From: Actinocorallia aurantiaca
GTDB taxonomy: Bacteria > Actinomycetota > Actinomycetes > Streptosporangiales > Streptosporangiaceae
Assembly: GCF_039533685.1 (NCBI RefSeq)
Contig: NZ_BAAATZ010000003.1
Coordinates: 124,001 to 188,000, forward strand
DNA: 64,000 bases
Direction of reading: 5' to 3'
Under the pieces are notes generated by a model. The model saw nothing but the letters and a program-made list of their open reading frames with translations, ran no database searches and had not been told where the DNA came from. Below are positions 42,619 to 51,821 of the stretch, one piece after another; the stretch's first letter is position 1; the number at the start of each line of letters is the position of its first letter. A program made the position numbers and the translations under genes.

Positions 42619-43770
42619 ATGACGGTGTTCGACGACCTGGTGGGTCAGGGGCCGGTCGTCGCGCAGCTCCAGGCGGCGGTGACGGCGGCCCGTCAGGGGT
42701 CCGGCGGGATGACGCACGCGTGGCTGTTCACCGGCCCGCCCGGCTCCGGCCTCCAGACGGCCGCGACGGCCTTCGCGGCGGCACTGCAGTGCCTGGAGGA
42801 GCCCGCGGGATGCGGGTACTGCGCGAACTGCCACCAGGTGCTGCAGGGAACGCACGCGGACCTGGAGGTGGTGCGCCCCCAGGGCCTCTCGTACTCCGTG
42901 AAGGAGACGCGCGCGCTCGTCATGCGCGCGGCGTCCAGCCCGAGCGGCGGACGGTGGCGGGTCGTGCTGTTCGAGGACGCGGACAGGGCCACCGAGGCCG
43001 CCGCCAACGCGCTGCTGAAGGCGATCGAGGAACCCCCTCCGAGGACGGTGTGGCTCCTGTGCGCGCCGTCCCCGGACGACCTCGTCATGACGATCCGCTC
43101 CAGGTGCCGTCTGGTGACGTTGCGGACGCCGTCCGCCGACGCCGTCAGAGACCTCCTCGTCCAGCGGGACGGGATCGAGCACGACCTGGCCTCCGTGGCG
43201 GCCAGGGCCGCGCAGGGGGACATCGGACGGGCCCGCCGGCTCGCCGGGGACTCCTCCGCCAGGCAGCGGCGGCAGGACGTCCTCTCGGTCCCGGCGCGGC
43301 TGACGGCGGTGGGACCGGCCGTCATGGCGGCCGAAGCGCTGGTCAAGGGCGCCGAGGCCGAGGCCAAGGCCCTCACCGAGGAGCTGAACGAGTCCGAGAC
43401 GGCGGCCATGCGCCAGGCGCTGGGCGAGTCCGCCAAGGGACGCATGCCGCGCGGCACGGCGGGGGCGATGAAGGAGCTCGAGGACCGCCAGAAGTCCCGG
43501 GCGACCCGCCTGAAGCGGGACGCCCTCGACCGGACGCTGCTGGACCTGGCGTCGTTCTACAGGGACGTGCTGACACTGCGTTTCGGGGCCTCCGTGCCGG
43601 TCGTCAACACCGACCGGCTGCCGGAGATCCAGACCTACGCCCGCAAGCTCTCGGCGGAGGCGGCGATCCGGAGGCTGGACGCGATCATGGCCTGCCGGAG
43701 GCGGCTGGCCGCCAACGTCAACCCGCTGCTGGCCGTCGAGGCGATGATGCTGGAACTTCGTACCGGCTGA
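42619..43770 (+). CDS. holB: DNA polymerase III delta' subunit
   Basis: 383 residues. AAA+ clamp-loader fold with degenerate P-loop GPPGSGLQTAA (Lys missing, normal for actinobacterial delta'), four-Cys zinc module (CLEEPAGCGYCANC), VLFEDADRATEAAANALLKAIEEPP and the sensor segment SRCRLV. Works with DnaX and HolA to load the beta clamp. Genomic position after tmk is conserved. Confidence 0.96.
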   Translation: MTVFDDLVGQGPVVAQLQAAVTAARQGSGGMTHAWLFTGPPGSGLQTAATAFAAALQCLEEPAGCGYCANCHQVLQGTHADLEVVRPQGLSYSVKETRALVMRAASSPSGGRWRVVLFEDADRATEAAANALLKAIEEPPPRTVWLLCAPSPDDLVMTIRSRCRLVTLRTPSADAVRDLLVQRDGIEHDLASVAARAAQGDIGRARRLAGDSSARQRRQDVLSVPARLTAVGPAVMAAEALVKGAEAEAKALTEELNESETAAMRQALGESAKGRMPRGTAGAMKELEDRQKSRATRLKRDALDRTLLDLASFYRDVLTLRFGASVPVVNTDRLPEIQTYARKLSAEAAIRRLDAIMACRRRLAANVNPLLAVEAMMLELRTG

Positions 43771-43853
43771 ACGGACTTCTTACTCCGAAGCCCTGTCACC
43801 GATTCATCACTCTCCGTAGTATCTGGAGGACGATCCAGTTTCGGGGAGTTGGA

Positions 43854-45524
43854 ATGCGGCACGTTCTCGCCACCACGTCCGCGGCGGCAGTCGTCATGGG
43901 GGCCCTGGTCACGGTGCCCGTACGGGCGGAGCCCCAGGGCGCGCAGGAGCAGGAGTATGTGGTCCTCTACGAGGAGGGCGCCGCCCCGGAGACGGCCCGC
44001 GCGGCCGTGCGGGCCGCCGGAGGGCGGGTGGTCGAGGAGAACACCGTGCTGGGCGTCGCGACGGTCCGCACCGCCGACGCGGCCTTCCTGCGGAGGGTGG
44101 GCGCCGCGTCCGCGCTGGAGGGCGCCACCACCAACAGGGTGGTCGGGGCGCTGCCGGGGGCGGCCGAGAAGCTGTCGCGCTCGCCCGAGAAGCTCTTCGG
44201 GACGGGCGCCGCGCCCAGGCCCGGGCGCAGGGCGAAGGGCGAGCCGCTGGGCGCGCTGCAGTGGAACCTCCGGCAGATCGACGCGGACCGGACGCACCGC
44301 CTCGAACGCGGGGACAGGCGGGTGCTCGTCGGCGTCATGGACACCGGCATCGACGGCAGGCACCCCGACATCGCGCCGAACTTCGACCGGAAGCTGAGCC
44401 GCAACTTCACCGTCGACCAGCCCGTGGACGCCAACGGGACGAAGCTCGACGGGCCGTGCGCCGAGGAGCGGGACAAGTCCTGCAAGGACCCGGTGGACGT
44501 CGACGAGAACGAGCACGGCACCCACGTGGCGTCCACCATCGCCTCGCCGCGGAACGGGATCGGCGTGCAGGGCGTGGCCCCCAACGTCACGCTGGTGAAC
44601 CTCCGCACGGGGCAGGACTCCGGCTACTTCTTCCTCAAGCCGACCCTGGACGCCCTGACGTACGCGGCAGACCACGGCATCGACATCGTCAACATGTCGT
44701 ACTACATCGACCCCTGGGCGTGGAACTGCCTCGACAACCCGGCGGACAGCGCCGAGGAGCGGCTCCAGCAGAAGACAGTGATCGAGGCGACCAACCGGGC
44801 GCTGCGCTACGCCCACCGCAAGGGCGTCACGCTGATCTCGGCCGCGGGCAACGGGCAGGCCGACTACAGCAAGGAGATCACCGACGCGGCCAGCCCGAAC
44901 TTCGCCATCACCCAGGGGCAGAAGCCGCGGTCGCGGAAGATCTCGCCGAGCTGCGTCTCCCAGCCGTCCGAGGGCGACCACGTCATCTCGGTCTCGTCCA
45001 CGGGGCCGAGCAAGCGCAAGTCCTACTTCTCCAGCTTCGGCCTCGGCTACGTGGCGCTCGCCGCGCCCGGCGGCGACAAGCTGGACAACAAGGCCAAGAA
45101 GGTCGACGACAAGGGCGGCATCTGGGCCGCCTACCCCAAGAACGTGGCGCTGGAGAACCGCCGGATCGACGCGAAGGGCAAGCCGACCGTCTCGTACGTC
45201 GTCCGCCAGGGCGACGGCTACTACCTGTCCCTGCAGGGCACCTCGATGGCCGCGCCGCACGTCGCCGGAGTGGCGGCCCTCATCGTCAGCCGCTTCGGCA
45301 GGAAGGCCCCCGGCGGCGGGCTGACCATGGACCCCGCGAAGGTGGAGGCACGGCTGCGCGCCTCAGCCGTGCCCCACGCCTGCCCCGTTCCCGCGAACCA
45401 CACCTATGAATGGTTCGGCGCCTCCGGCACGCGCGGCAGCACCACCCAGAAGTGCGAAGGAACCCGGGCCCGCAACGGCTTCTACGGCGTCGGCATCGTC
45501 AACGCCGCCCGAGCCGTCCGCTAG
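43854..45524 (+). CDS. Secreted subtilisin-like protease (S8)
   Basis: 556 residues. Signal peptide (ATTSAAAVVMGALVTVPVRA), propeptide about 33-100, catalytic domain from about 135: Asp163 in VMDTGIDGRHPDI, His221 in NEHGTHVAST, Ser464 in LQGTSMAAPHVAG. Inserts rich in Lys/Asp around 330-430 and two C-terminal Cys may form a disulfide. GGGGAG precedes the ATG. Ends in a shared bidirectional terminator with the convergent lipoprotein gene. Confidence 0.95.
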   Translation: MRHVLATTSAAAVVMGALVTVPVRAEPQGAQEQEYVVLYEEGAAPETARAAVRAAGGRVVEENTVLGVATVRTADAAFLRRVGAASALEGATTNRVVGALPGAAEKLSRSPEKLFGTGAAPRPGRRAKGEPLGALQWNLRQIDADRTHRLERGDRRVLVGVMDTGIDGRHPDIAPNFDRKLSRNFTVDQPVDANGTKLDGPCAEERDKSCKDPVDVDENEHGTHVASTIASPRNGIGVQGVAPNVTLVNLRTGQDSGYFFLKPTLDALTYAADHGIDIVNMSYYIDPWAWNCLDNPADSAEERLQQKTVIEATNRALRYAHRKGVTLISAAGNGQADYSKEITDAASPNFAITQGQKPRSRKISPSCVSQPSEGDHVISVSSTGPSKRKSYFSSFGLGYVALAAPGGDKLDNKAKKVDDKGGIWAAYPKNVALENRRIDAKGKPTVSYVVRQGDGYYLSLQGTSMAAPHVAGVAALIVSRFGRKAPGGGLTMDPAKVEARLRASAVPHACPVPANHTYEWFGASGTRGSTTQKCEGTRARNGFYGVGIVNAARAVR

Positions 45525-45564
45525 CCGTTCCCGCGGGCGGCGGGTTCCGCCGCCCGCGGGACGG
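45525..45564. terminator. Bidirectional terminator between convergent genes
   Basis: An 18-bp stem (CCGTTCCCGCGGGCGGCGG against CCGCCGCCCGCGGGACGG, one bulged T) with a 3-base loop fills exactly the 40 bp between the two stop codons. Confidence 0.8.
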
Positions 45565-46197
45565 TCACCGCTCGATGTCGCCGCGCATCGCCGCGAAGGT
45601 GGCCGGCGCCGTCGAGAGGTCGCTGTCGGGGAAGAGCGCGACGCCCGCGGTGTTCTCGTCCGCCCAGCCGCAGATGACGTTGCCGCTCTCGGAGAGCGAG
45701 GCCAGGAAGCACTCGAGGGAGCCGCCGTACGGCCCCGGCGCGTACGGCTCCGCGGTGACGCCCCCGTACGTCCAGCCGATGTACTCCAGCATCCCGCGCC
45801 ACAGGTGCTCGCGCCGCGTGTTGGTGTCCTCGGGAACGTTGTCGACCGCGACGAGCAGCACCGGATCTCCCGACCGGCCCCGGTACTGGTAGTTGTCCAT
45901 GACCAGTGTCATGTTCGGGCGGATCTCGCCCGGGTCGATCGCGACGTCGCTGACGGCCCCCTGACCGGTGAGCTTGACCAGCCCGCCCGCCTGCGACGCC
46001 GAGGCCACCCGGCGGGACTGCGGCTGCGTCCCCTGGGACTGGTCCTGCCGCTGAGGGGGCGCGTCGACGTCGGTCTTCACCGTCGTCCGGCTCGACGGCC
46101 TGCCGCTGGGCCCGGTCGCGTCGAAATCGGTGGTGACCGTGCAGGCGCTCAGGACCCCGACGCCCACGAGGGCCGCGACGGCATGTGCGATACGCAT
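45565..46197 (-). CDS. Exported lipoprotein of unknown function
   Basis: 210 residues. Signal peptide with lipobox LSAC (Cys about 19), Thr/Gln/Ser-rich linker, then a domain from about 70 (GGLVKLTGQGAVSDVAID, GMLEYIGWTYGGVTAEPY, CFLASLSESGNVICGWAD, STAPATFAAMRGDIE). The last segments resemble small actinomycete surface lipoproteins near sigma-factor genes. ATG at 46197 has GGAG six bases upstream. Confidence 0.85.
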   Translation of the reverse strand: MRIAHAVAALVGVGVLSACTVTTDFDATGPSGRPSSRTTVKTDVDAPPQRQDQSQGTQPQSRRVASASQAGGLVKLTGQGAVSDVAIDPGEIRPNMTLVMDNYQYRGRSGDPVLLVAVDNVPEDTNTRREHLWRGMLEYIGWTYGGVTAEPYAPGPYGGSLECFLASLSESGNVICGWADENTAGVALFPDSDLSTAPATFAAMRGDIER

Positions 46198-46335
46198 GTT
46201 CTTCTCCAAGTCCCTGATACAGGAGGATCATGACGTTTCGTCCGGCCCGGTCCACAGTGAGCAGCGTCCCTCCCGCACCGGGACGCCGGGCGGGTGCCGG
46301 CCGTTCCGGATTCATTGGACTTCTCGCACCTTTGA

Positions 46336-46361
46336 GGCAACCTCAGAGCCGTAGCGGCGTC
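46336..46361 (+). promoter_or_regulatory. Candidate ECF-type promoter for the sigma gene
   Basis: GGCAACC (46336-46342) and CGTC (46358-46361) are separated by 15 bases, a spacing and sequence typical of ECF promoters. The start codon at 46370 lies 9 bases after CGTC, which would make the mRNA nearly or fully leaderless; indeed there is no good ribosome-binding site. Autoregulation is inferred. Confidence 0.6.
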
Positions 46362-46369
46362 TCTGGGAC

Positions 46370-46882
46370 ATGAATGTCGACACGGTGCTCCTGGGCCCTC
46401 CGGACGAGAGCACGTTCTCCGAGCTCTACAAAGAGCACGCGCTCGGGCTGACCAGGCTCGCCTTCCTCATGGTCGGCGACCGGCAGGCGGCGGAGGACGT
46501 CGTCCAGGAGGCGTTCCTGGGGCTCTACCGACGCTGGCGATCGCTGCGGGACCCCGGAAAGGCCCTCGTCTACGCCCGGTCCGCCGTGCTCAACGGCTCC
46601 CGGTCGGTCCTGCGCCGCAGGCGGTTTCCGTTTCCGGGGAACGACCTGCCGCCGGCCTGGTCCGCGGAGTCCGAGGTGATGGTCGGCGAGGACCGCAGAC
46701 AGGTCCTGGCCGCGCTCCAGCGGCTTCCGGCGAGGCAACGAGAGGCCCTGATCCTGCGCTACTTCCTCGACCTGTCCGAAGAGGAGGCCGCGGCCACGAT
46801 GCGGATCAGCAGGGGCACCGTCAAGTCCACCACTTCCCGGGGCGTAGCCGCCCTCGGCCGACTCCTGGAGGAGCACCAGTGA
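46370..46882 (+). CDS. SigE-family ECF RNA polymerase sigma factor
   Basis: 170 residues. Sigma2 (about 14-80; FSELYKEHALGLTRLAFLMVGDRQAAEDVVQEAFLGLYRRW shown in part by DRQAAEDVVQEAF) and sigma4 (about 112-165; LPARQREALILRYFLDLSEEE, RISRGTVKSTTSRG). This is the actinomycete SigE-type group that commonly sits beside a membrane partner. Stop overlaps the next GTG (GTGA), so both are made together. Confidence 0.93.
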   Translation: MNVDTVLLGPPDESTFSELYKEHALGLTRLAFLMVGDRQAAEDVVQEAFLGLYRRWRSLRDPGKALVYARSAVLNGSRSVLRRRRFPFPGNDLPPAWSAESEVMVGEDRRQVLAALQRLPARQREALILRYFLDLSEEEAAATMRISRGTVKSTTSRGVAALGRLLEEHQ

Positions 46883-47448
46883 ACAGCACCGAAGAACGCC
46901 TACGCGACGCGCTCCACACGGCCGCCCGGACCGTCGACGCGTTCCCGACCTTCACGGCCCCCACTCGCCGCTTCTCCTTCATTCCCCCGCTCTCCGCGGC
47001 GGCCGCGGTGGCCGCGGTCGTCGGAGGAGTCATGTTCTTCCCAGGAGACCCGTCCCCGGTCCCGTCCGTCGGGGAGGCGTTCGCTTCGTCCGCCGATTCC
47101 TACCAGACCTCGGTCTACTTCTGCATTGAGAGATCCTCGAGCTCGAAATGCGAGGGCCGCGAATCCACCGACCGGCAGCGGCAGGCCATCAGTGACAAGC
47201 TGGAATCCCTGCCCGAGGTCCGAAAGGTGACATACGAGTCGAAGCAAGAGGCATTTGAACGGTTCCGGATCCTCTTCCAGGACAGGCCGGGCATCGTCGC
47301 GACGAAGAAGGTAGGCGACATTCCGGACTCGTTCCGTGTGGAGGCCGAGCCTGGAAGCACACCGACGATTCGGCTGGCCCTCAGCGGTCTTCCGGGCATC
47401 GATCAGATCGTCGACGACGAGGCTCTACGAAACGCCTCCCGGAACTGA
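46879..47448 (+). CDS. Membrane protein with FtsX-like ectodomain, possible anti-sigma
   Basis: 189 residues. Short cytoplasmic N terminus (1-32), one membrane helix (about 34-54), then an outside domain (about 76-180) that closely follows the ectodomain of FtsX: TSVYFCIE, C82 and C91, LPEVRKVTYESKQEAFERF, IPDSFRVEAEPG, LSGLPGIDQIVDD. It lacks the FtsX permease helices. Coupled to the sigma gene by GTGA, so it may be its membrane-bound regulator, sensing through the ectodomain. No zinc anti-sigma HxxxCxxC motif. Confidence 0.85.
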   Translation: MNSTEERLRDALHTAARTVDAFPTFTAPTRRFSFIPPLSAAAAVAAVVGGVMFFPGDPSPVPSVGEAFASSADSYQTSVYFCIERSSSSKCEGRESTDRQRQAISDKLESLPEVRKVTYESKQEAFERFRILFQDRPGIVATKKVGDIPDSFRVEAEPGSTPTIRLALSGLPGIDQIVDDEALRNASRN

Positions 47449-47656
47449 CGACGGCACGACCGTCGCGGCAGGCCGTTCAGCCCTACCTCGAACACCGGAC
47501 GGGTGAGCTTCACACGTCGATCAGATCAGCGTTGAAGCGCGATCGACGCCGTCCGCCCTTTTGCATCACGGGCCCGGCGAACGGGTCGGCTGTCACCCGC
47601 TCGCTGGGGAACGGCAGCGGACCGGAACCCCGCACGCCGCTCTGTAAAGTGTCGGC

Positions 47657-48481
47657 GTGCGGGTGACGGTCGGTACCGAGCCGGGGAGGCCCGGCAAGGA
47701 GAACGAGGACTTCGCGGCCGTGCTGCCCGGAGCGGTGGTCGTCATCGACGGGGCCAGCGCGCCTCCGGGGCTGGAGCCGGGATGCACCCACTCGGTCGCC
47801 TGGTACGCCCGCACCCTCGGCGGACTTCTGGCGGGGGCCGTCACCGACCATTCGTCGACCCTGGCCGAAGCCCTCGAGTCCGCCATCGAACGTGTCGTCC
47901 TGGCGCATGCCGACACGTGCGACGTGGGCAACCCGCACTCGCCTTCGGCGACGGTGGCCGTCGCCAGAGCGAGAGGCGACGAGCTCGAATACCTGGTCCT
48001 GGCGGATTCGACGGTGCTCCTCGCCCGATCCGACGGCGAACCGCTGGCAGTGACCGACGACCGCGTGGAGACGCTGCGAGCCAGGATCGAGTCCCTCGGG
48101 GAGGGGCCTTTGCTCCGGGGCGACACGCGAGTCTTCTCCCGGTTGTCCAGAGCGGAGAAGATCGCGGCCTACCGCAACCACCCGGACGGCTTCTGGGTGG
48201 CCTGCACGGATCCGGCCGCCGCCCGGGAGGCCCTCACGGGTTCCCTTCCGCTGGACGAGGTGCGCTCGGTGTCGGTGATGACCGACGGCGCCAGCCGCCT
48301 CGTCGACCTGTTCGGGCTGCGGAGCTGGGCCGGAACACTGGACATCCTCGACGGAGAGGGGCCGTCCGGCCTGATCCGCCGCACCCGCGAGGCGGAGGCG
48401 TCGGACCCGGACAGGACCCGGTGGCCCCGCCCCAAGACCCGCGACGACGCGACCGCCGTCCACTGGATCCTCTCCTCTTGA
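47657..48481 (+). CDS. PP2C-like protein phosphatase domain protein
   Basis: 274 residues. The start KENEDFAAV and VVVIDGASAPPG, ATVAVARARGDELEYLVLADSTVLLA, VMTDGASRLVD and KTRDDATAVHWIL correspond to PP2C motifs with metal-binding Asp residues (DGA, TDGAS, DDAT). It would dephosphorylate Ser/Thr residues, perhaps opposing Hanks kinases such as the one at 309. GTG start at 47657; no strong ribosome-binding site. Confidence 0.85.
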   Translation: MRVTVGTEPGRPGKENEDFAAVLPGAVVVIDGASAPPGLEPGCTHSVAWYARTLGGLLAGAVTDHSSTLAEALESAIERVVLAHADTCDVGNPHSPSATVAVARARGDELEYLVLADSTVLLARSDGEPLAVTDDRVETLRARIESLGEGPLLRGDTRVFSRLSRAEKIAAYRNHPDGFWVACTDPAAAREALTGSLPLDEVRSVSVMTDGASRLVDLFGLRSWAGTLDILDGEGPSGLIRRTREAEASDPDRTRWPRPKTRDDATAVHWILSS

Positions 48482-48786
48482 CCGACCCGCTCCGTACCGA
48501 GACGGGTACGGAGCCGCTCGTAGACCTCGAAGGCGAACATGCGCAGCGGCGCCGCCATGATCGCCCTCCCCGTGTTCACCGTGCTGCCCACTGTGACACC
48601 CGGGTCTGACGATTTGCATCCGCGTGATCACCCATGGTGGTCGTCGCCTACGGGGCCGGGCGGCGTCGCCCCGGATCCGGCGATCACATCGATATCCCCG
48701 GCCGCACCCTGTACGCCCCGCGGATCTCGGTGGCATTCTCTACCGGGTCGAAAGGTGCGAGAGGTGACAAGCAAGGAGAAATCCAG
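48482..48786. other. 305-bp intergenic region upstream of GH16
   Basis: No gene supported. It contains the ribosome-binding site AAGGAG (48774 region) of the following gene; an open frame extends upstream from the chosen start but has no start signal. No clear promoter hexamers seen. Confidence 0.5.
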
Positions 48787-49587
48787 ATGTCCCGTTCGGT
48801 GACCGCGCTCGTGGTCTGCGGTCTGCTCGTCTCGAGCACGCTGCCCGTGTTCCCGGAGGCGGCCGAGGCCGCGCCGAAGTGGAGACTCGTCTGGTCCGAC
48901 GACTTCCGCGGGAAGAAGAACGCGCCGCCGAACCCGCGGAAGTGGTACGCCCAGACAGGGGACCGGAACGGCTGGGGCGTCGGGGGGCTGGCCTACTACG
49001 ACCCGGCGAACGCGAAGCAGAACGGGGCGGGCCGGCTGCTGATCACCGCGCGCAAGGACAGCAGCGGCACGCAGTGCTACTACGGTCCGTGCGCGTACCG
49101 GTCCGCGCGGCTCCAGACGGCGGAGCGCTTCATGCAGAAGTACGGGCGGTTCTCCGCGCGCATCAAGTTCCCGGTCGGGCAGGGCGTGTTCCCGGCGTTC
49201 TGGCTGCAGACGCGGAACGCGAAGTACGGGACGAAGAAGTACGCCGAGATCGACATCGCCGAGGTCGTCGGCGCCCGGCCGCGCAACGTCTACGGGGCCG
49301 CGCACCAGACCAAGCAGGTGGTGAGCTTCTGGAAGGCCCTGAACAAGCCGGTGAGCGCCGGCTACCACGTGTACGGCATCGAGTGGACGCCCAAGCACAT
49401 CCGCTGGCAGGTCGACGGCAAGGTTTACGGGACGCTCAAGCGCTACAAGGGGTGGTCGTTCGACCAGCCGCTGCAGATCATCCTCAACCTCCAGATCGGA
49501 GGCGACTGGCAGGGGCCTCCGAACGCCGCGACCAGGTTCCCCGCCACCATGGCGGTCGACTGGGTGCGGGTCCACCGGAAGAAGTAG
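48787..49587 (+). CDS. Secreted glycoside hydrolase family 16 enzyme
   Basis: 266 residues. Signal peptide (TALVVCGLLVSSTLPVFPEAAEA), then a GH16 jelly roll: WSDDFRGKK, GRFSARIKFP, active site EIDIAEVVG (ExDxxE: nucleophile and acid/base Glu), YGIEWTPKHIRWQVDGK, and C-terminal VDWVRVH. GH16 enzymes cut or transfer beta-1,3/1,4 glucans, galactans and related polymers. It is a paralogue of the protein at 51808 and both flank a polysaccharide synthase, so it probably trims that polymer. Confidence 0.95.
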   Translation: MSRSVTALVVCGLLVSSTLPVFPEAAEAAPKWRLVWSDDFRGKKNAPPNPRKWYAQTGDRNGWGVGGLAYYDPANAKQNGAGRLLITARKDSSGTQCYYGPCAYRSARLQTAERFMQKYGRFSARIKFPVGQGVFPAFWLQTRNAKYGTKKYAEIDIAEVVGARPRNVYGAAHQTKQVVSFWKALNKPVSAGYHVYGIEWTPKHIRWQVDGKVYGTLKRYKGWSFDQPLQIILNLQIGGDWQGPPNAATRFPATMAVDWVRVHRKK

Positions 49588-49763
49588 GGGCCGGACGCCG
49601 GGCTCCGGGAGCCCCTGGACCCGGCTGATTTCGGAGAGCTCTGGAAGGTTGCACTCGGCGACGAGGTTTTTTGATTAAATTTCGCGTTTTGGACGTTTTG
49701 GCAGGTAACCTAACCGCCCGGTAAGCAAAATCGTTTGATGTAGGTCGCGCCGGAGGGTTTACT

Positions 49764-51821
49764 TTGAGGAAGAAAGCCTCCCGGTGGGGCAGTGCCGTCG
49801 CGTTCGCGTTCTTCGGATACGTCGCCTATCGCTACGCCACCCCTTCGGACCTCGGCCCCCTCGGATACATCCTCCTCGGCCTGCTGACGGTCAAACTGCT
49901 CCTGGCCCTGGCGTACTCGCCGAAGCGCAGACCGCGGGTGCGCCGCGAGGACCTGCTGGACGCGGCGGTCATCGTGCCCATCTACAACGAGGACCCCGAG
50001 ATCCTCCGGCGCTGCCTCATGACGATCGCGGAGCAGACCGAGCCGCCGCGCACCGTGATGGTCGTCGACGACGGAAGCGCGTCGGACGACGCCGCGCGCA
50101 TCGCCGAATCGCTGATCGGAACGTTCGTGGAGTACGGCGTCAGGCTGCTCGTCCTGCGCCAGCCCAAGAACATGGGCAAGCGCGAGGCCCTCGCCCGCGG
50201 CTTCCTCACCGCGCCGCACGCCGACGTCTACATCGGCGTCGACAGCGACACCGTGCTGGACGAGTACGCCTTCGAGGAACTGCTCGCGCCGATGTACGCG
50301 GACGAGAAGGTGACCGGCGCGACCGGCATGGTCCTCGCCTACAACTACAAGGTCAACGTCCTCACCCGGCTGATCGAGCTGCGTTACGCCAACGCCTTCC
50401 TGTACGAGCGGGCGGCCTACTCGATGCTGAAGAGCGTCCTGTGCTGCTGCGGTTCGCTGGCCGCCTACCGAGGCTGGGTCGTCCACAAGTACCTCGACGA
50501 CTTCCGCACCCAGATGTTCCTCGGCCAGCCCGCGGTCGTCGGCGACGACCGCCGCCTGACGAACTACTGCCTCATGGAGGGGCAGGTCCTCATCCAGACG
50601 AGCGCGATCGCCGAGACGGCCGTCCCCGAGCGGATGAACCACTACCTGCGCCAGCAGGCCCGGTGGAACCGCTCGTTCTTCCGCGAGACCCTCTGGTGCC
50701 TGAAGACCTTCCCCTTCAAGCGGCCGATGGCGTTCCTCCTGTCGTTCATCGAGATCGCCACCTGGCTCGTCTTCACCTGCACCCTGCTCTACTCGCTGGT
50801 GATCTTCCCGATCCTGCACGGGCGGCTGCTGCTGGCGCAGTACGCCATCATGGTCGTCTGCTTCGGCTACCTGCGCTCCGTCCGCTACCTGGACCTTCCC
50901 AGGCCGGGACTCAACCTCTTCCAGAAGGTGGGCATCTTCCTGCTGGCCCCGCTGTACGGGCTGATGCACATCCTGCTGCTCCTCCCGATCCGGGTCTGGT
51001 CCCTGATGACGCTGCAGACCTCTTCCTGGGGCACCCGCAAGCAGGTGGAGGTCGCCGCGGAACCCGCCGCCGCGCCCGCCGCGCCCCCGGTCCGGCAGGA
51101 ACCGCTGGTCCCCCAGTTCGACCGGAGCACCTACCTGGAGGCCCAGCGGCGCCCCGTGGCCTCGGTCTTCTCCACCACGATCTCGCAGCCGGTCCCCGTC
51201 GGGACGGTGCGGCGGCAGCAGCCGTCCGGCCCCATGCGGCCCGTTCCCGTCGCGGGCCACATGGCCGGCGCACCACCGGCGCACCCGCCTCTGCCGCAGC
51301 GGAGAGGCCCGTCGACGGCGCCTCACCCCCAACCTGTTCACGGGATGCCCGGACGTCCGACGCCCGGTTTCCCACCGCCGCACGGCACCGGCCCGATGAC
51401 GCCGCCGCCGTACGGCACGGGTCCGATGGTGCCTCCACCTCACGGCACGGGTCCGATGACGCCGCCGCCGTACGGTACGGGACCGATGGCGCCGCCGCAG
51501 GGCACGGTCCGCATCGGCCGTTCCCCTGCTCCGGCATCGCAGCGACCGGGTCACCCCGGCGCCCCCTCGCCCCAGGCCCCGCCCCGCAACGGGCCGGCTC
51601 CGGCATTCCCTCAGGGCGGGCCGCCGCGACCCGCCCAGGGGATGCCCACCCGGGGCCTGTGGCAGCACGCCGAACGGCTCGACCTTCTCGGCCAGTCCGC
51701 CTCGGCGACTCTCGCCGACCCGGAACGCCGACCGCATGGGGTGTGGGGTCCGTCGCCCCAGCGCCAGTGGTTCGAAGAAGACCCTCTCGGAGGTTACGGA
51801 GGTCACGGTGAGCGGCGTTAA
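49764..51821 (+). CDS. Membrane glycosyltransferase family 2, hyaluronan-synthase-like
   Basis: 685 residues. Two N-terminal helices (about 7-50), GT2 domain with VIVPIYNEDPE, VVDDGS, DxD in GVDSDT, GDDRRLT and the processive QQARW motif (QxxRW), then three to four membrane helices (about 320-415). This is the class I hyaluronan/chitin/cellulose synthase arrangement that polymerises and extrudes a sugar chain. The C-terminal 260 residues are Pro/Gly-rich with repeats of PPPYGTGPM/PPPHGTGPM (about 535-575). Start is TTG at 49764 with GGAGGG seven bases upstream. Overlaps the next GH16 gene by 14 bp. Confidence 0.92.
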   Translation: MRKKASRWGSAVAFAFFGYVAYRYATPSDLGPLGYILLGLLTVKLLLALAYSPKRRPRVRREDLLDAAVIVPIYNEDPEILRRCLMTIAEQTEPPRTVMVVDDGSASDDAARIAESLIGTFVEYGVRLLVLRQPKNMGKREALARGFLTAPHADVYIGVDSDTVLDEYAFEELLAPMYADEKVTGATGMVLAYNYKVNVLTRLIELRYANAFLYERAAYSMLKSVLCCCGSLAAYRGWVVHKYLDDFRTQMFLGQPAVVGDDRRLTNYCLMEGQVLIQTSAIAETAVPERMNHYLRQQARWNRSFFRETLWCLKTFPFKRPMAFLLSFIEIATWLVFTCTLLYSLVIFPILHGRLLLAQYAIMVVCFGYLRSVRYLDLPRPGLNLFQKVGIFLLAPLYGLMHILLLLPIRVWSLMTLQTSSWGTRKQVEVAAEPAAAPAAPPVRQEPLVPQFDRSTYLEAQRRPVASVFSTTISQPVPVGTVRRQQPSGPMRPVPVAGHMAGAPPAHPPLPQRRGPSTAPHPQPVHGMPGRPTPGFPPPHGTGPMTPPPYGTGPMVPPPHGTGPMTPPPYGTGPMAPPQGTVRIGRSPAPASQRPGHPGAPSPQAPPRNGPAPAFPQGGPPRPAQGMPTRGLWQHAERLDLLGQSASATLADPERRPHGVWGPSPQRQWFEEDPLGGYGGHGERR

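Noticed and set aside
42780..43130. Broken P-loop in holB as a sign of gene decay
   Set aside because: The delta' subunit does not need ATPase activity and its P-loop is normally degenerate.
40450..43182. 910-codon frame antisense to tmk and holB
   Set aside because: No family resemblance; the plus-strand proteins are conserved housekeeping genes.
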